Below, piece by piece: positions 25,209 through 33,566 of a stretch of DNA of 34,664 nt. Location of the stretch: NCBI RefSeq assembly GCF_000513095.1, contig NZ_BAUT01000041.1:1-34664 (forward strand), given 5' to 3'. Every line of letters starts with the position of its first letter. Positions within the stretch are counted from its first letter, which is position 1. This DNA is from Halalkalibacter wakoensis JCM 9140. GTDB lineage: Bacteria > Bacillota > Bacilli > Bacillales > Bacillaceae_D. A program made the position numbers and the translations under genes. The notes beneath the pieces are model-generated. The model did no database searches. It worked only from the letters and a program-made list of their open reading frames with translations, and was not told the origin of the DNA.

Positions 25209-27164
25209 TTAAGCCGATAGTTGTTTTGGTACATTATTATTTTTGGATTTTTGCCAAAGAAAAACGATGATCAAAGCAGCTATTCCAAATAAGTCACCTG
25301 CTATTCCTGGAACCACTAAACCAACTGCTCCCACAAATAAAAGAATTCTTTGTATAACACTCAAGAGCTGAATAAAATAGCCCTCTATTGATGCCGCAAG
25401 TAAGAAGCAGCTAATTAAAGCGCTTACAGTTACGAGCGTGATCTCTAGAGTATTTCCTCCTTGCATAAGGAGTTGCGGATTGTAGACAAATATAAACGGA
25501 AGGAAGAACCCGCCAAAGCCAATTCTCATCGCATACAATGCCGTTCCATTTGGATTTGAACCTGCAATTCCTGCGGTCGTATATGCCGTTATAGCAACAG
25601 GAGGTGTTAGTCCAGATAATACTCCAAAATAGAAAACAAACATGTGTGCAGCAATTAAATTCACTCCCAGATCGGTTAAGGCTGGTACGCCTAAAATAGA
25701 CAAAATTACATAAGCTGATACAGTAGGCATTCCCATCCCCAAAATGATTGAAGCAACTGCCATTAATAGTAGTAAAACGAACAAATTGCCACCGGCAAGA
25801 TCAACCATAAATCGCGAAAAAGTTAATCCTAATCCTGTAAGGGAAACAGCCCCCACAACAATTCCTGCCATCGCACAGGCTGCAATAACAGCAAGTGCAC
25901 TCTTCGTTCCATTCTCTAAAGCTGCTAAAATCTTTAGTAAGTCCATTCTCGTTTTTTTACGAATCCAGCTTAAAACAACCGTCGCAATGATCGCATAAAA
26001 TCCAGCTTTCATTGGGCTGAATCCATAAATCATTAACCCAATAATAAGGGCAATAGGAAGGAACAAGTAACTTTGTTTTAACAAAACTTCCTTTACACTT
26101 GGCAGCTGTTCCTTCGGGATTCCTTCAAGCTTTAAACGTTTTGCATGGAAATAGACGATAAAACCAGCAATTAAAAAGTAAATCACGGCTGGTATTAAAG
26201 CATAAAATGCTAATTTAATATAGGGGACTCCAGTTGCTTCAGCCATAATAAAAACAGAAGCTCCCATGATCGGTGGCATAATTTGCCCACCTTGAGAGGC
26301 TACGGCCTCAACAGCAGCCGCAAACTTCTTTTTATAACCTAACTTTTTCATCAATGGAATCGTAAAGGATCCCGTAATGGCTGCATTTGCCGCTCCGTTT
26401 CCAGTAATCGTTGAAACTAATGCGCTCGCTCCTACAGCAGAAAGAGCCGGACCACCCGATTTATTTCCTAACGCTCCAAAAGCAAAGTTCGTAAAAAATT
26501 GTCCGCCGCCTGATTTCATTAAAAAGGATCCAAAGATGACAAACAAAATAAGCATCGTCGAACTAACGTAAATCGGTGAACTAAAAATCCCTAAAGTACT
26601 ATTAAACATCTGATCAATGACTTTGCCATAACGTACACCTGGATGTGCTAACGCTCCCGGAAAATATTGACCTAAAAAGATATAAGCTAGGAAAAACAGC
26701 CCAATAAATGACATCAACAAGCCATTTGTTCTTCTCGTTGCTTCAAGAATTAAAGCTAATAGCACGGTACCAAACATCATATCATTCGTACTGACATTCC
26801 CCTGCCTGCTCTGAATCCCTTGTGCATCAAACAACATATAGGCAGCGGTAGCCAATGTGATTAAGACAAAAATAACATCAACCCAGCCAAATTCCTTTCC
26901 TTTTTTGAAAGGGAACAAGAGAAAGATTAACAGCAAGGCCCAAATAACGTGGACACTTCTTTGTTGCCATGACGGCAATGTCCCATAACCTGCCGTATAG
27001 ATGTGAAAGAGCGATAACCCAATAGCAAGAACGGCAATAATCAAAGACAACACTCGAGCCCTATTCCACTTTGAACCTCTCGTTTTCCAAAGTGTTTCGA
27101 TATAGGATGGTTTTTCTTGAATCTCTGTATCGATTTTTTTAGGAGATTTACTTGCTTCTTTCAC
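25209..27164 (-). CDS. TRAP transporter fused permease (DctQ-DctM type)
   Basis: A single 651-residue membrane protein that fuses the small (4-helix) and large (about 12-helix) TRAP subunits, as is usual for TAXI systems. It drives sodium- or proton-coupled uptake of the ligand held by the adjacent binding protein. Recognisable large-subunit segments are STITGNGAANAAITGSFTIPLM, split by the conserved GNGAANA, then QGGQIMPPIMGASVFIMAE, ILGMGMPTVSAYVIL, and GLTPPVAITAYTTAGIAGSNP. The start is GTG 27164 with GGTGGTG upstream; the gene follows the acyl-CoA dehydrogenase by 63 nt with no terminator, so it should be cotranscribed from the sigma-54 promoter at 28411. Confidence 0.93.
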   Translation of the reverse strand: MKEASKSPKKIDTEIQEKPSYIETLWKTRGSKWNRARVLSLIIAVLAIGLSLFHIYTAGYGTLPSWQQRSVHVIWALLLIFLLFPFKKGKEFGWVDVIFVLITLATAAYMLFDAQGIQSRQGNVSTNDMMFGTVLLALILEATRRTNGLLMSFIGLFFLAYIFLGQYFPGALAHPGVRYGKVIDQMFNSTLGIFSSPIYVSSTMLILFVIFGSFLMKSGGGQFFTNFAFGALGNKSGGPALSAVGASALVSTITGNGAANAAITGSFTIPLMKKLGYKKKFAAAVEAVASQGGQIMPPIMGASVFIMAEATGVPYIKLAFYALIPAVIYFLIAGFIVYFHAKRLKLEGIPKEQLPSVKEVLLKQSYLFLPIALIIGLMIYGFSPMKAGFYAIIATVVLSWIRKKTRMDLLKILAALENGTKSALAVIAACAMAGIVVGAVSLTGLGLTFSRFMVDLAGGNLFVLLLLMAVASIILGMGMPTVSAYVILSILGVPALTDLGVNLIAAHMFVFYFGVLSGLTPPVAITAYTTAGIAGSNPNGTALYAMRIGFGGFFLPFIFVYNPQLLMQGGNTLEITLVTVSALISCFLLAASIEGYFIQLLSVIQRILLFVGAVGLVVPGIAGDLFGIAALIIVFLWQKSKNNNVPKQLSA

Positions 27165-27227
27165 ATTTTCACCACCTTAAACTTAACTCACGATAAAATA
27201 GTCCTTACAAAGCCCAGGTGCGTAATC

Positions 27228-28376
27228 TTAAGTTTCTTCAAGAATTCGTCTTGAAATAATCACTTTTTGAATCTCATTTGTTCCTTCGTAAATTTTTGTA
27301 ATTCTAGCATCTCTATAAAAGCGTTCGACAGCGTATTCAGCAATATAGCCAATTCCACCATGTATTTGTAATGCTTGATCAGCTACTCGATTATATACGT
27401 CAGAAGCAAACAACTTCGCCATCGCAGCTTCTTTAATAACTTTTTTCCCTTCATCAATTTTTACTGCAGCACTCATTGCCAAAGCTCTTGCTGCCTCCGT
27501 TTCTGTAGCCATCTCAGCTAACATCCATTGAATTCCTTGATTACTTGCAATCGGTTTACCAAACTGAATTCTTTCCTTCGCATACTTAGCAGACAATTCA
27601 ATCAATTTGTCACAGGAACCAACCGCTCTTGCCGCTAAACCAACACGACCTTCTCCTAGAATAGTTAACGCATTAATATAGCCCATGCCGACTTCTCCAA
27701 TGACATTTTCCTGAGGAACAATACAATCTTCAAAAATAATCTGAGACGTGTATGAACCACGCAGCCCCATTTTTTTATCTTTTTTACCAACAATTAATCC
27801 AGGAAAATCCTTTTCAATTAAAAATGCAGTTATTCCTCCCTTGGCTCCTTTTTCTCTATCCGTAAGGGCAAAGACAGTAAATACATCCGCGACTGGTCCA
27901 TTCGTAATGAAATGCTTTGTTCCATTTACCACCCAATAGTCACCTTTTTTTTCAGCTGTTGTCGCTAAATTCGTTGCATCCGATCCGGCTCCCGGCTCAG
28001 ATAAAGCAAATGCTGCAATTTTATTACCTGCGGCCATGTCTGGTAAATATTTGCGCTTTAATGATTCAGATGCTAATTTGACCAATCCTGTACTTCCAAT
28101 CCCTGTGTGCGCACTGATTAAGGATACGAAGCCATTATGCGTTCTCCCTAGTTGCTCCAATACAACAGCCTTCCCAACTGTATTAAGGCCAATCCCACCA
28201 TATTCTTCTGGTATACTCATCCCAAAGAGGCCAAGTTCTTTTGCTTTCTCAACAAGGTGCTGAGGGATCACATCTTCTTCTTCTATTTGCTGGGCATATG
28301 GTTCAACTTCCTTCTCCACAAAGTTCCGAACCATCGTTTTCATTTGTTGCAATTCATCTGTTAGAACAATTGTCAT
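27228..28376 (-). CDS. Acyl-CoA dehydrogenase (second copy)
   Basis: A 382-residue FAD enzyme closely related to the copy at 14532-15683. Visible motifs are [70 protein letters not shown] and the catalytic-Glu region KIYEGTNEIQ. It is the first gene of the long sigma-54-driven operon, and its ATG (28376) has AGGAGG 8 nt upstream. It probably carries out the first oxidation of the acyl-CoA made by the ligase. A decarboxylating glutaryl-CoA dehydrogenase was considered because of the nearby glutarate genes, but the sequence looks like the ordinary short/branched-chain class. Confidence 0.93.
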   Translation of the reverse strand: MTIVLTDELQQMKTMVRNFVEKEVEPYAQQIEEEDVIPQHLVEKAKELGLFGMSIPEEYGGIGLNTVGKAVVLEQLGRTHNGFVSLISAHTGIGSTGLVKLASESLKRKYLPDMAAGNKIAAFALSEPGAGSDATNLATTAEKKGDYWVVNGTKHFITNGPVADVFTVFALTDREKGAKGGITAFLIEKDFPGLIVGKKDKKMGLRGSYTSQIIFEDCIVPQENVIGEVGMGYINALTILGEGRVGLAARAVGSCDKLIELSAKYAKERIQFGKPIASNQGIQWMLAEMATETEAARALAMSAAVKIDEGKKVIKEAAMAKLFASDVYNRVADQALQIHGGIGYIAEYAVERFYRDARITKIYEGTNEIQKVIISRRILEET

Positions 28377-28410
28377 TTGAAATTCCTCCTAAATGGTTAT
28401 TCATTGTTTA

Positions 28411-28430
28411 AAATGCAATGTTCATGCCAA
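28411..28430 (-). promoter_or_regulatory. Sigma-54 promoter of the ACAD-TRAP-ligase-beta-oxidation operon
   Basis: On the minus strand TTGGCATGAACATTGCATTT has GG-N10-GC spacing and near-consensus -24 and -12 boxes. The predicted start is near 28400, giving a short leader of about 25 nt with the AGGAGG site. The activator gene ends about 250 bp upstream. Confidence 0.9.
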
Positions 28431-28547
28431 TCTTTTAAAAGTGAGGATTTTTCCTATAATTGTATACGTTCTCATTGCTAAACCAGGGAAATAGACGCAT
28501 TTTAGGAACATGCTCTCTCTTTGCTGATTAAACAAATTCTTTTAAAA

Positions 28548-28563
28548 AATTCAAGAATGAATT
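28548..28563. promoter_or_regulatory. Candidate upstream activator site (UAS)
   Basis: AATTCA-AGAA-TGAATT, a perfect dyad about 120 bp upstream of the sigma-54 promoter, at a normal distance for an enhancer-binding protein. The core ATTCA-N4-TGAAT recurs at 33508-33521 upstream of another sigma-54 promoter. The bEBP gene next to it is the natural candidate ligand. Confidence 0.5.
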
Positions 28564-28639
28564 CCAAATATTGAAAAACCTTATAAACCCTAGGAATTTA
28601 ATGATTCAATTATGTATTGTAATGATTTATATTTATTAG

Positions 28640-28670
28640 CAAAAAGGGAGAACCCCCTAAAAGGATCTCC
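28640..28670 (-). terminator. Terminator after the sigma-54 activator gene
   Basis: On the minus strand GGAGATCC and GGTTCTCC pair (GGAGA/TCTCC core) and are followed by CTTTTT. It lies about 14 nt after the stop of the regulator and insulates it from the downstream sigma-54 promoter. Confidence 0.65.
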
Positions 28671-28683
28671 ACGTGTAATTCAT

Positions 28684-30351
28684 CTACTGTTTAATTGTTA
28701 TCTTGTATTTCTTTAATTTTCTTACAATAGTTGGTTGACTCGTTGCTAAAGCTTTAGCAATCTCATACGTATTATCATATTTCTTAGCAGCATTAGCTAA
28801 TATCTTTTCTTCCGTAAATTCAACCGCCTCTTTTAAAGTAAGAGAATCTGTTATCATTTCATTTATATGGGACGTCTCCCGATATTCAAAAGGTAAATTA
28901 TCAATCGATAAGAAATCGGCTTCCGTTGTTAAAACCATTCTTTCTATTAGATTAGCCAACTCTCTTGTATTTCCTGGCCAATGATAATTTTTTAAGAAAT
29001 CCTTTAATTTTTTATCTAGAATCTTATGAAAACCATACTTTTTATTCACTTGATTTAAAAACAAACCGACTAAGGGAAGAATATCATCCCTTCGATCACG
29101 TAATGGTGGAATGCAGATTGGAATAACATTTAAGCGATAAAACAAGTCTTCCCTGAATGTACCTTCATTCACCATTTCCTTCAAATTACGATTTGTTGCA
29201 GCAATGACGCGAACATTGACCTTTTTCGTTTTTGTCCCGCCAATTCGTTGGATTTCTTGTTCTTGCAATGCTCGTAATAATTTCACTTGAAGGGAAAGCG
29301 TTAATTCTCCTATCTCATCCAAAAAAAGAACACCATTATTCGCCAACTCAAACATACCTGGCTTCCCGTTTTTGCTTGCTCCCGTAAAAGCCCCACTCTC
29401 ATACCCGAATAATTCAGACTCTAATAAATCTGGAGGAATCGCTCCACAGTTAATTTTGATAAACTCGCCATCTTTTGCTCGTAAACTATTGTTAAATATA
29501 AACTTAGCTAGGACATCCTTACCAACCCCGGTTTCACCTAATATGAGCACCGTAGCATCTACATTGGAAATACGCTGAGCCGTCTCGTAAACCATCTTCA
29601 ACTCTTGACTCGAAACAATAATCCCCTCTATATTCCTATTACCTCCCTTTAACTTTTCCAATTCTTTCTTATAATTTTCATTTAACTCATTTGCTTTTCT
29701 TAAAGCTAATTGCAGTTCATTGAGCTCAGATAAATCTCTAATATTTGTTACGACTTTCTCTACTTCACCATTTTTATTAAAAACAGGATTCCCCGTAATT
29801 AACGTTTCTTTCCCTTTAAAATTTGCTTGAACGATCGAAACAGTCCTTTTTTCTTTCACTACTTTATGGGTCACTGAGTTTTCTAAAATGCCTCTCTTTA
29901 TCAAATTGTCTACTTTTTTTCCTATGTAATATTCCTTTGGGATACCTGTTATTCTCTCAATTGACGTATTTGTTTTCAATGTTCTTCCTTCAGAATCAGT
30001 AATATATATACCATCATACGAATTTTCAATAATCGTATCTAATTCTCGATTGAGTTGCTCGGTTTCTTTTAATTTTTTGATTAACTTTTCGATGGAACTT
30101 GATTCAATACCCATATATAAATAAAAGTCACCATAATCCCTTAGCTCAGATTTCACGAAAAGATAAGAGGCTTGATCCGCATTTGTAAAAATAAATTTAT
30201 CATCCGTTTGATCCATTAGTAAATGAATGATGTTTTTTGTTTCTGCCTTTTCGACAAACACCTGCATTTTATTGTTTTGAAATTCAACATTTCCTTTTAT
30301 GTCCGTAACAAACGATGGATTAGGCAATAAATTTAAGAATTCGAAATCCAA
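28684..30351 (-). CDS. Sigma-54-dependent transcriptional activator (PAS + AAA+ + Fis-type HTH)
   Basis: A bacterial enhancer-binding protein of 555 residues. The N-terminal 215 residues hold PAS-like sensor folds (the clearest about 105-210, with ENSYDGIYITDSEG and ITGIPKEYYIG). The AAA+ core shows Walker A GETGVGKD (272-279), the sigma-54-contacting loop GAFTGA (320-325), Walker B VLFLDE (341-346) and RVIAATNRNL. A Fis-type helix-turn-helix ends the protein (EIAKALATSQPTIVRKLKKYKI is contiguous; core ALATSQPTIVRKL). There is no phospho-receiver domain, so it probably senses a small molecule directly. The start is TTG 30351, with AAGGGGGAG upstream. Surrounded by four sigma-54 promoters, it is the likely master activator of the catabolic genes here. 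Confidence 0.94.
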   Translation of the reverse strand: MDFEFLNLLPNPSFVTDIKGNVEFQNNKMQVFVEKAETKNIIHLLMDQTDDKFIFTNADQASYLFVKSELRDYGDFYLYMGIESSSIEKLIKKLKETEQLNRELDTIIENSYDGIYITDSEGRTLKTNTSIERITGIPKEYYIGKKVDNLIKRGILENSVTHKVVKEKRTVSIVQANFKGKETLITGNPVFNKNGEVEKVVTNIRDLSELNELQLALRKANELNENYKKELEKLKGGNRNIEGIIVSSQELKMVYETAQRISNVDATVLILGETGVGKDVLAKFIFNNSLRAKDGEFIKINCGAIPPDLLESELFGYESGAFTGASKNGKPGMFELANNGVLFLDEIGELTLSLQVKLLRALQEQEIQRIGGTKTKKVNVRVIAATNRNLKEMVNEGTFREDLFYRLNVIPICIPPLRDRRDDILPLVGLFLNQVNKKYGFHKILDKKLKDFLKNYHWPGNTRELANLIERMVLTTEADFLSIDNLPFEYRETSHINEMITDSLTLKEAVEFTEEKILANAAKKYDNTYEIAKALATSQPTIVRKLKKYKITIKQ

Positions 30352-30608
30352 TAGAAAACTCCCCCTTCTATTACAAATGAAGAAAAATGAAATGAAATTA
30401 CTTTCATATTCAGTAGTGATAATGAACAGAACAGTTTCTACTATATTTTAAAATGAAGAAGTTGCACCACCAAAATTAAAGCGCATACATTTTTATGGTT
30501 CGTCTTATTTCTTCATACTATTTCCCTATTCCAACTGATTTCTTTAGATATACTAACAATATCATAGGTTTTCTAAATTAACCATCACGTATTTATTAAC
30601 ACAGATAA

Positions 30609-30648
30609 GGGGTTGTCCTTAAAGGTGAAATTTACCTTTAGGACACCC
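30609..30648 (-). terminator. Long inverted repeat, probable terminator of the thioesterase-thiolase-SDR operon
   Basis: GGGGTGTCCTAAAGGT and ACCTTTAAGGACAACCCC (minus strand) pair over 16-17 bp with one mismatch/bulge. The U-tract after it is weak, so termination is inferred from stem strength and position. It lies about 130 nt after the SDR stop. Between it and 30351 (30352-30608) I see no gene, only A/T-rich sequence that should hold the regulator's promoter. Confidence 0.55.
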
Positions 30649-30775
30649 CCGAAACATATATGATATCGCTATACTCGCCTCGAGCCTGGCTTCCCTTTCG
30701 AGACGGGTAAACGAATGGAGCCTTACTATCCCTCTCTTTGCCATTGAGAGAGCCGTTAAAATGGTGACCTTCCCC

Positions 30776-31546
30776 CTAAAGGGAAGCTCCACCATCTACA
30801 ACAAGTGTTTGGCCTGTTACAAAATCACTTGCAGAAGAGGCTAGATAAAGAGCTGCCCCTTTTAACATGTTCTCATCCCCAATCCGTTTTAACGGAATGT
30901 GGGAAACAATATCTTTCCCTTTTCTATCTAGTACTGCCTTGGTCATTGTCGTCGGAAAAAATCCAGGAGCAATTGAATTTACATAGACTTGATGCTTTGC
31001 CCATTTTCTTGCTAAATCTTTTGTGAAGTGGATCACAGCAGCCTTACTTGTGCTATACCCAATTGCATTTAGTACTTCTTCAGGTTCCGCTTTTAAACCA
31101 GCGACAGAAGCAATGTTTATAATTTTTCCAGATCCCTTTTGAATCATCGATTTCCCAACCTCTTGAGACATTAAGAACGTCCCTTTCACGTTCACATTCA
31201 TAACTTTATCCCAAGCTTCCGCTGGCATATCTTCAACCGTCGCTCCCCAAGTTGCACCGCTATTATTAACTAAAATGTCAATCCTTCCAAACTGAGAAAG
31301 TACTTTATTGACCACTGCCTTGACATCATCTTTACTAGTAACATCACAAGCGAGTGCTAACGTCTTAACCCCTTTTTCTCCTAATTGATCGGCCGTTTCT
31401 TGGCAATTTTCTAACTTTCTTGAACAAATAGCCATGTGACAACCGGCTTCTGCCAAAGCCTCCGCGATTTGTTTCCCTAACCCCCTCCCTCCTCCTGTAA
31501 CTAAAGCTACTTTTCCTGTCAAATCGAATAATTGAAAGACGCTCAT
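30776..31546 (-). CDS. Short-chain dehydrogenase/reductase (second copy)
   Basis: Classical SDR of about 256 residues. It has VTGGGRGLGKQIAEAL for the cofactor, NNSGATWG, catalytic Ser in IASVAGLKAEPEE, and YSTSK; the C-terminus FVTGQTLVVDGGASL is standard. The start is ATG 31546 (MSVFQLFDLTGKVAL), with AAGGGAGG upstream; the open frame reaches 31735 but that would overlap the thiolase gene with unrelated residues. The inserted EPEEVLNAIG before the active-site Tyr resembles the gluconate 5-dehydrogenase-like / 2-deoxygluconate-type SDR subgroup. It follows the thiolase gene by 97 nt and is part of the third sigma-54 unit. Confidence 0.9.
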   Translation of the reverse strand: MSVFQLFDLTGKVALVTGGGRGLGKQIAEALAEAGCHMAICSRKLENCQETADQLGEKGVKTLALACDVTSKDDVKAVVNKVLSQFGRIDILVNNSGATWGATVEDMPAEAWDKVMNVNVKGTFLMSQEVGKSMIQKGSGKIINIASVAGLKAEPEEVLNAIGYSTSKAAVIHFTKDLARKWAKHQVYVNSIAPGFFPTTMTKAVLDRKGKDIVSHIPLKRIGDENMLKGAALYLASSASDFVTGQTLVVDGGASL

Positions 31547-31643
31547 TGTGTTCCTCCCTTTTGTAATGGTCACGTTAGCTTTAATGTTCTTGTAGAATCT
31601 TGAAGTATGCTCATACATTAAACTTTTCTTTATAGAAGCAAAC

Positions 31644-32828
31644 CTACATATGTTCAACCATAATGGCCATACCTTGACCGCCCCCAACACATAATGTAGC
31701 AATCCCAAATTGCTCCTTTCGTTTTTGCATTTCATGGATTAATGAGGTGACAATTCGACAGCCTGTCGCTCCAAGAGGGTGACCTAATGCAATTGCCCCA
31801 CCATTTACATTCACTTTTTCAATGTTTAAACCCGCTTCCCGAATAACAGCCAATGATTGAGAGGAAAAAGCTTCATTTAATTCAATTAATCCGATCTCAT
31901 TAAGATCTTTACCGGTGCGTTTCAGCAATTTTGAGATCGCAGGTACTGGTCCAATTCCCATCACTTCAGGCGATACGCCAGCTGTAGCCCAATCAACAAT
32001 TCTAGCAAGTGGCTTTAAGCCCAGTTCCTGTGCTTTCACACTAGACATTAGAACAACAGCTGCAGCCCCATCATTTCTTCCACACGCATTTCCTGCTGTA
32101 ACAGAACCATTTTCTCTGAATGCCGGCTTTAGTTTTGTTAACGCTTCCAAAGTTGTGTTTGGTCTAGGAAACTCATCCGTATCAAAGATGAAACTTCTCT
32201 TTCTTTCTTTTACATCGATTGGAACGATTTCATCCTGAAAGCGCCCATTATTAATTGCTTCTGCAGCTTTTTGTTGACTAAATAAAGCAAAATGATCTTG
32301 GTCTTCACGTGAAACTTGATAGCGTTCAGCTACATTTTCAGCGGTCATTCCCATACCGAGGTGACTTCCGTATATCTCCTGTGGCTGTTGACCATTCTCC
32401 GTATTTGAATCAACTAATGTTGGATTCCCTTCCCCAAAACGAGAATTTCTTAAATAAAAGGGCGCTCGACTCATATTTTCCGTTCCACCCGCCACGACGA
32501 TTTCAGAATGATCTAGCAGAATTTGCTGGGTTCCGGAAACAATCGCTTCCATTCCAGACGCGCATAATCGGTTCACCGTAAAAGCAGAAGCAGACTCTCT
32601 CACTCCAGCTCTTAATGAAGCGACCCTAGCCACATTAGAAGATTCCGTTGTTTGCCTGACCTCTCCTAAAATAACTTCATCTACTAGTTCAGGATTGACC
32701 TTCCCTCTTTTTAATGCTTCCTTTATAACGATTGCTCCTAAGTCTCCTGAACTCACTCCCTTTAATGAACCACCAAAGCGACCAACTGCCGTACGGACGG
32801 CACTAACGATGACGACGTCGTTTCTCAT
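31644..32828 (-). CDS. Acetyl-CoA C-acyltransferase (thiolase, second copy)
   Basis: An intact thiolase of about 394 residues that cleaves 3-oxoacyl-CoA to acetyl-CoA and a shortened acyl-CoA, or makes acetoacetyl-CoA. The nucleophile is in [13 protein letters not shown], then ELNEAFSSQ, the His in [17 protein letters not shown], and the second Cys in [12 protein letters not shown]. The start is taken as ATG 32828 ([16 protein letters not shown]), with AGGGAG 6 nt upstream; ATG 32831 is an alternative. It is 34 nt downstream of the thioesterase and precedes the SDR gene. It is clearly diverged from the first thiolase, so the two probably handle different chain lengths. Confidence 0.94.
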   Translation of the reverse strand: MRNDVVIVSAVRTAVGRFGGSLKGVSSGDLGAIVIKEALKRGKVNPELVDEVILGEVRQTTESSNVARVASLRAGVRESASAFTVNRLCASGMEAIVSGTQQILLDHSEIVVAGGTENMSRAPFYLRNSRFGEGNPTLVDSNTENGQQPQEIYGSHLGMGMTAENVAERYQVSREDQDHFALFSQQKAAEAINNGRFQDEIVPIDVKERKRSFIFDTDEFPRPNTTLEALTKLKPAFRENGSVTAGNACGRNDGAAAVVLMSSVKAQELGLKPLARIVDWATAGVSPEVMGIGPVPAISKLLKRTGKDLNEIGLIELNEAFSSQSLAVIREAGLNIEKVNVNGGAIALGHPLGATGCRIVTSLIHEMQKRKEQFGIATLCVGGGQGMAIMVEHM

Positions 32829-32862
32829 CATTATCTCCCTCTTTTCCAATTAGTTTTTGCCA

Positions 32863-33258
32863 CTACTTGCTCCGAATGATCTTAAATGTAGCCACACCTT
32901 TGGCGACTAACTGACCTTCTTGATCCTTAATAAATCCTTCTGCTGTTGCAATCTTATAACCTTGTTGAATGATTTCTCCCGTTGCAGTAAGTAAAGCCCC
33001 CAATTTTACTGGTGCAAGATAATTGATCGTTAAACTAATGGTAATAACTGGACAGTTTACGGCCATGGCAATAGAATCCCCTATGACATTATCCATCATG
33101 GACGCCATCACACCACCATGCACAATACCTTTATTATTTAAATGAAATTCTTCCACTTTTAAGGTCGTAATGACCTTTTTATGATTAAGGTTTACATCAA
33201 AGTTAAGATGATTAGAAAAGGGGCCCCTTTTTGAAGGTGGAGAATCTAACATATCCAA
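32863..33258 (-). CDS. Hotdog-fold acyl-CoA thioesterase (PaaI-like, second copy)
   Basis: A hotdog thioesterase of about 131 residues: NNKGIVHGGVMASMMDNVIG holds the HGG motif and catalytic Asp, followed by CPVITISLTINYLAPVKLGALL. The start is set at TTG 33258, which has a GAGAGGAG site 8 nt upstream; ATG 33252 is also possible. An upstream ATG (33309) would leave only about 10 nt after the predicted sigma-54 transcription start (near 33319), without a ribosome binding site, and a TTG at 33330 lies inside the -12 box. It is the first gene of the thioesterase-thiolase-SDR unit. It may release CoA or a free acid from an intermediate of this pathway. Confidence 0.85.
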   Translation of the reverse strand: MDMLDSPPSKRGPFSNHLNFDVNLNHKKVITTLKVEEFHLNNKGIVHGGVMASMMDNVIGDSIAMAVNCPVITISLTINYLAPVKLGALLTATGEIIQQGYKIATAEGFIKDQEGQLVAKGVATFKIIRSK

Positions 33259-33328
33259 TGGATTCACTCCTCTCAATTTTTTAACTCTTGTATAGATTCT
33301 TATAGACATTAAGTGACTACCTTTCTTC

Positions 33329-33346
33329 AAGCAAAAAACATGCCAA
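33329..33346 (-). promoter_or_regulatory. Sigma-54 promoter of the thioesterase-thiolase-SDR operon
   Basis: On the minus strand TTGGCATGTTTTTTGCTT has GG-N10-GC spacing. Its -24 element shares bases with the U-tract of the preceding terminator (33345-33395). The predicted start is near 33319. Confidence 0.85.
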
Positions 33347-33395
33347 AAAAAAAGGGTATCTCAAATCGTTGTTTTTTGAACGTTTGAGGTATCCT
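33345..33395 (-). terminator. Terminator of the panE-like gene
   Basis: On the minus strand GGATACCTCAAACGTT and AACGATTTGAGATACCC pair over about 16 bp around an A-rich loop and run into nine T residues that merge with the sigma-54 promoter of the next operon. Confidence 0.85.
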
Positions 33396-33507
33396 CGAAG
33401 TAAAGAAAGCCTTTCAGTTTCCCACTTCTAACCAAAAGCTTCAACTTGATATGAATTACGTATCCTTGGAAAGAACTTTAGAGGTTGCTACTAATAACAA
33501 TAAAAAG

Positions 33508-33521
33508 ATTCAAAATTGAAT
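33508..33521. promoter_or_regulatory. Candidate upstream activator site (UAS)
   Basis: ATTCA-AAAT-TGAAT (plus-strand reading), a perfect dyad about 160 bp upstream of the 33329 promoter. It has the same half-sites and 4-bp spacing as the dyad at 28548-28563. Confidence 0.45.
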
Positions 33522-33566
33522 AATCATTAAGGTTAACGGCTAATTTATTCGATTCATTTTTGTTCA

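Noticed and set aside
27228-28376. Glutaryl-CoA dehydrogenase
   Set aside because: Tempting because of csiD/lhgO, but the sequence looks like the general short/branched-chain acyl-CoA dehydrogenase class and no decarboxylase-specific feature could be identified by eye.
30776-31735. SDR coding region extended to 31735
   Set aside because: The extra 63 residues overlap the thiolase gene and show no SDR character; ATG 31546 has a good ribosome binding site and starts a normal SDR.
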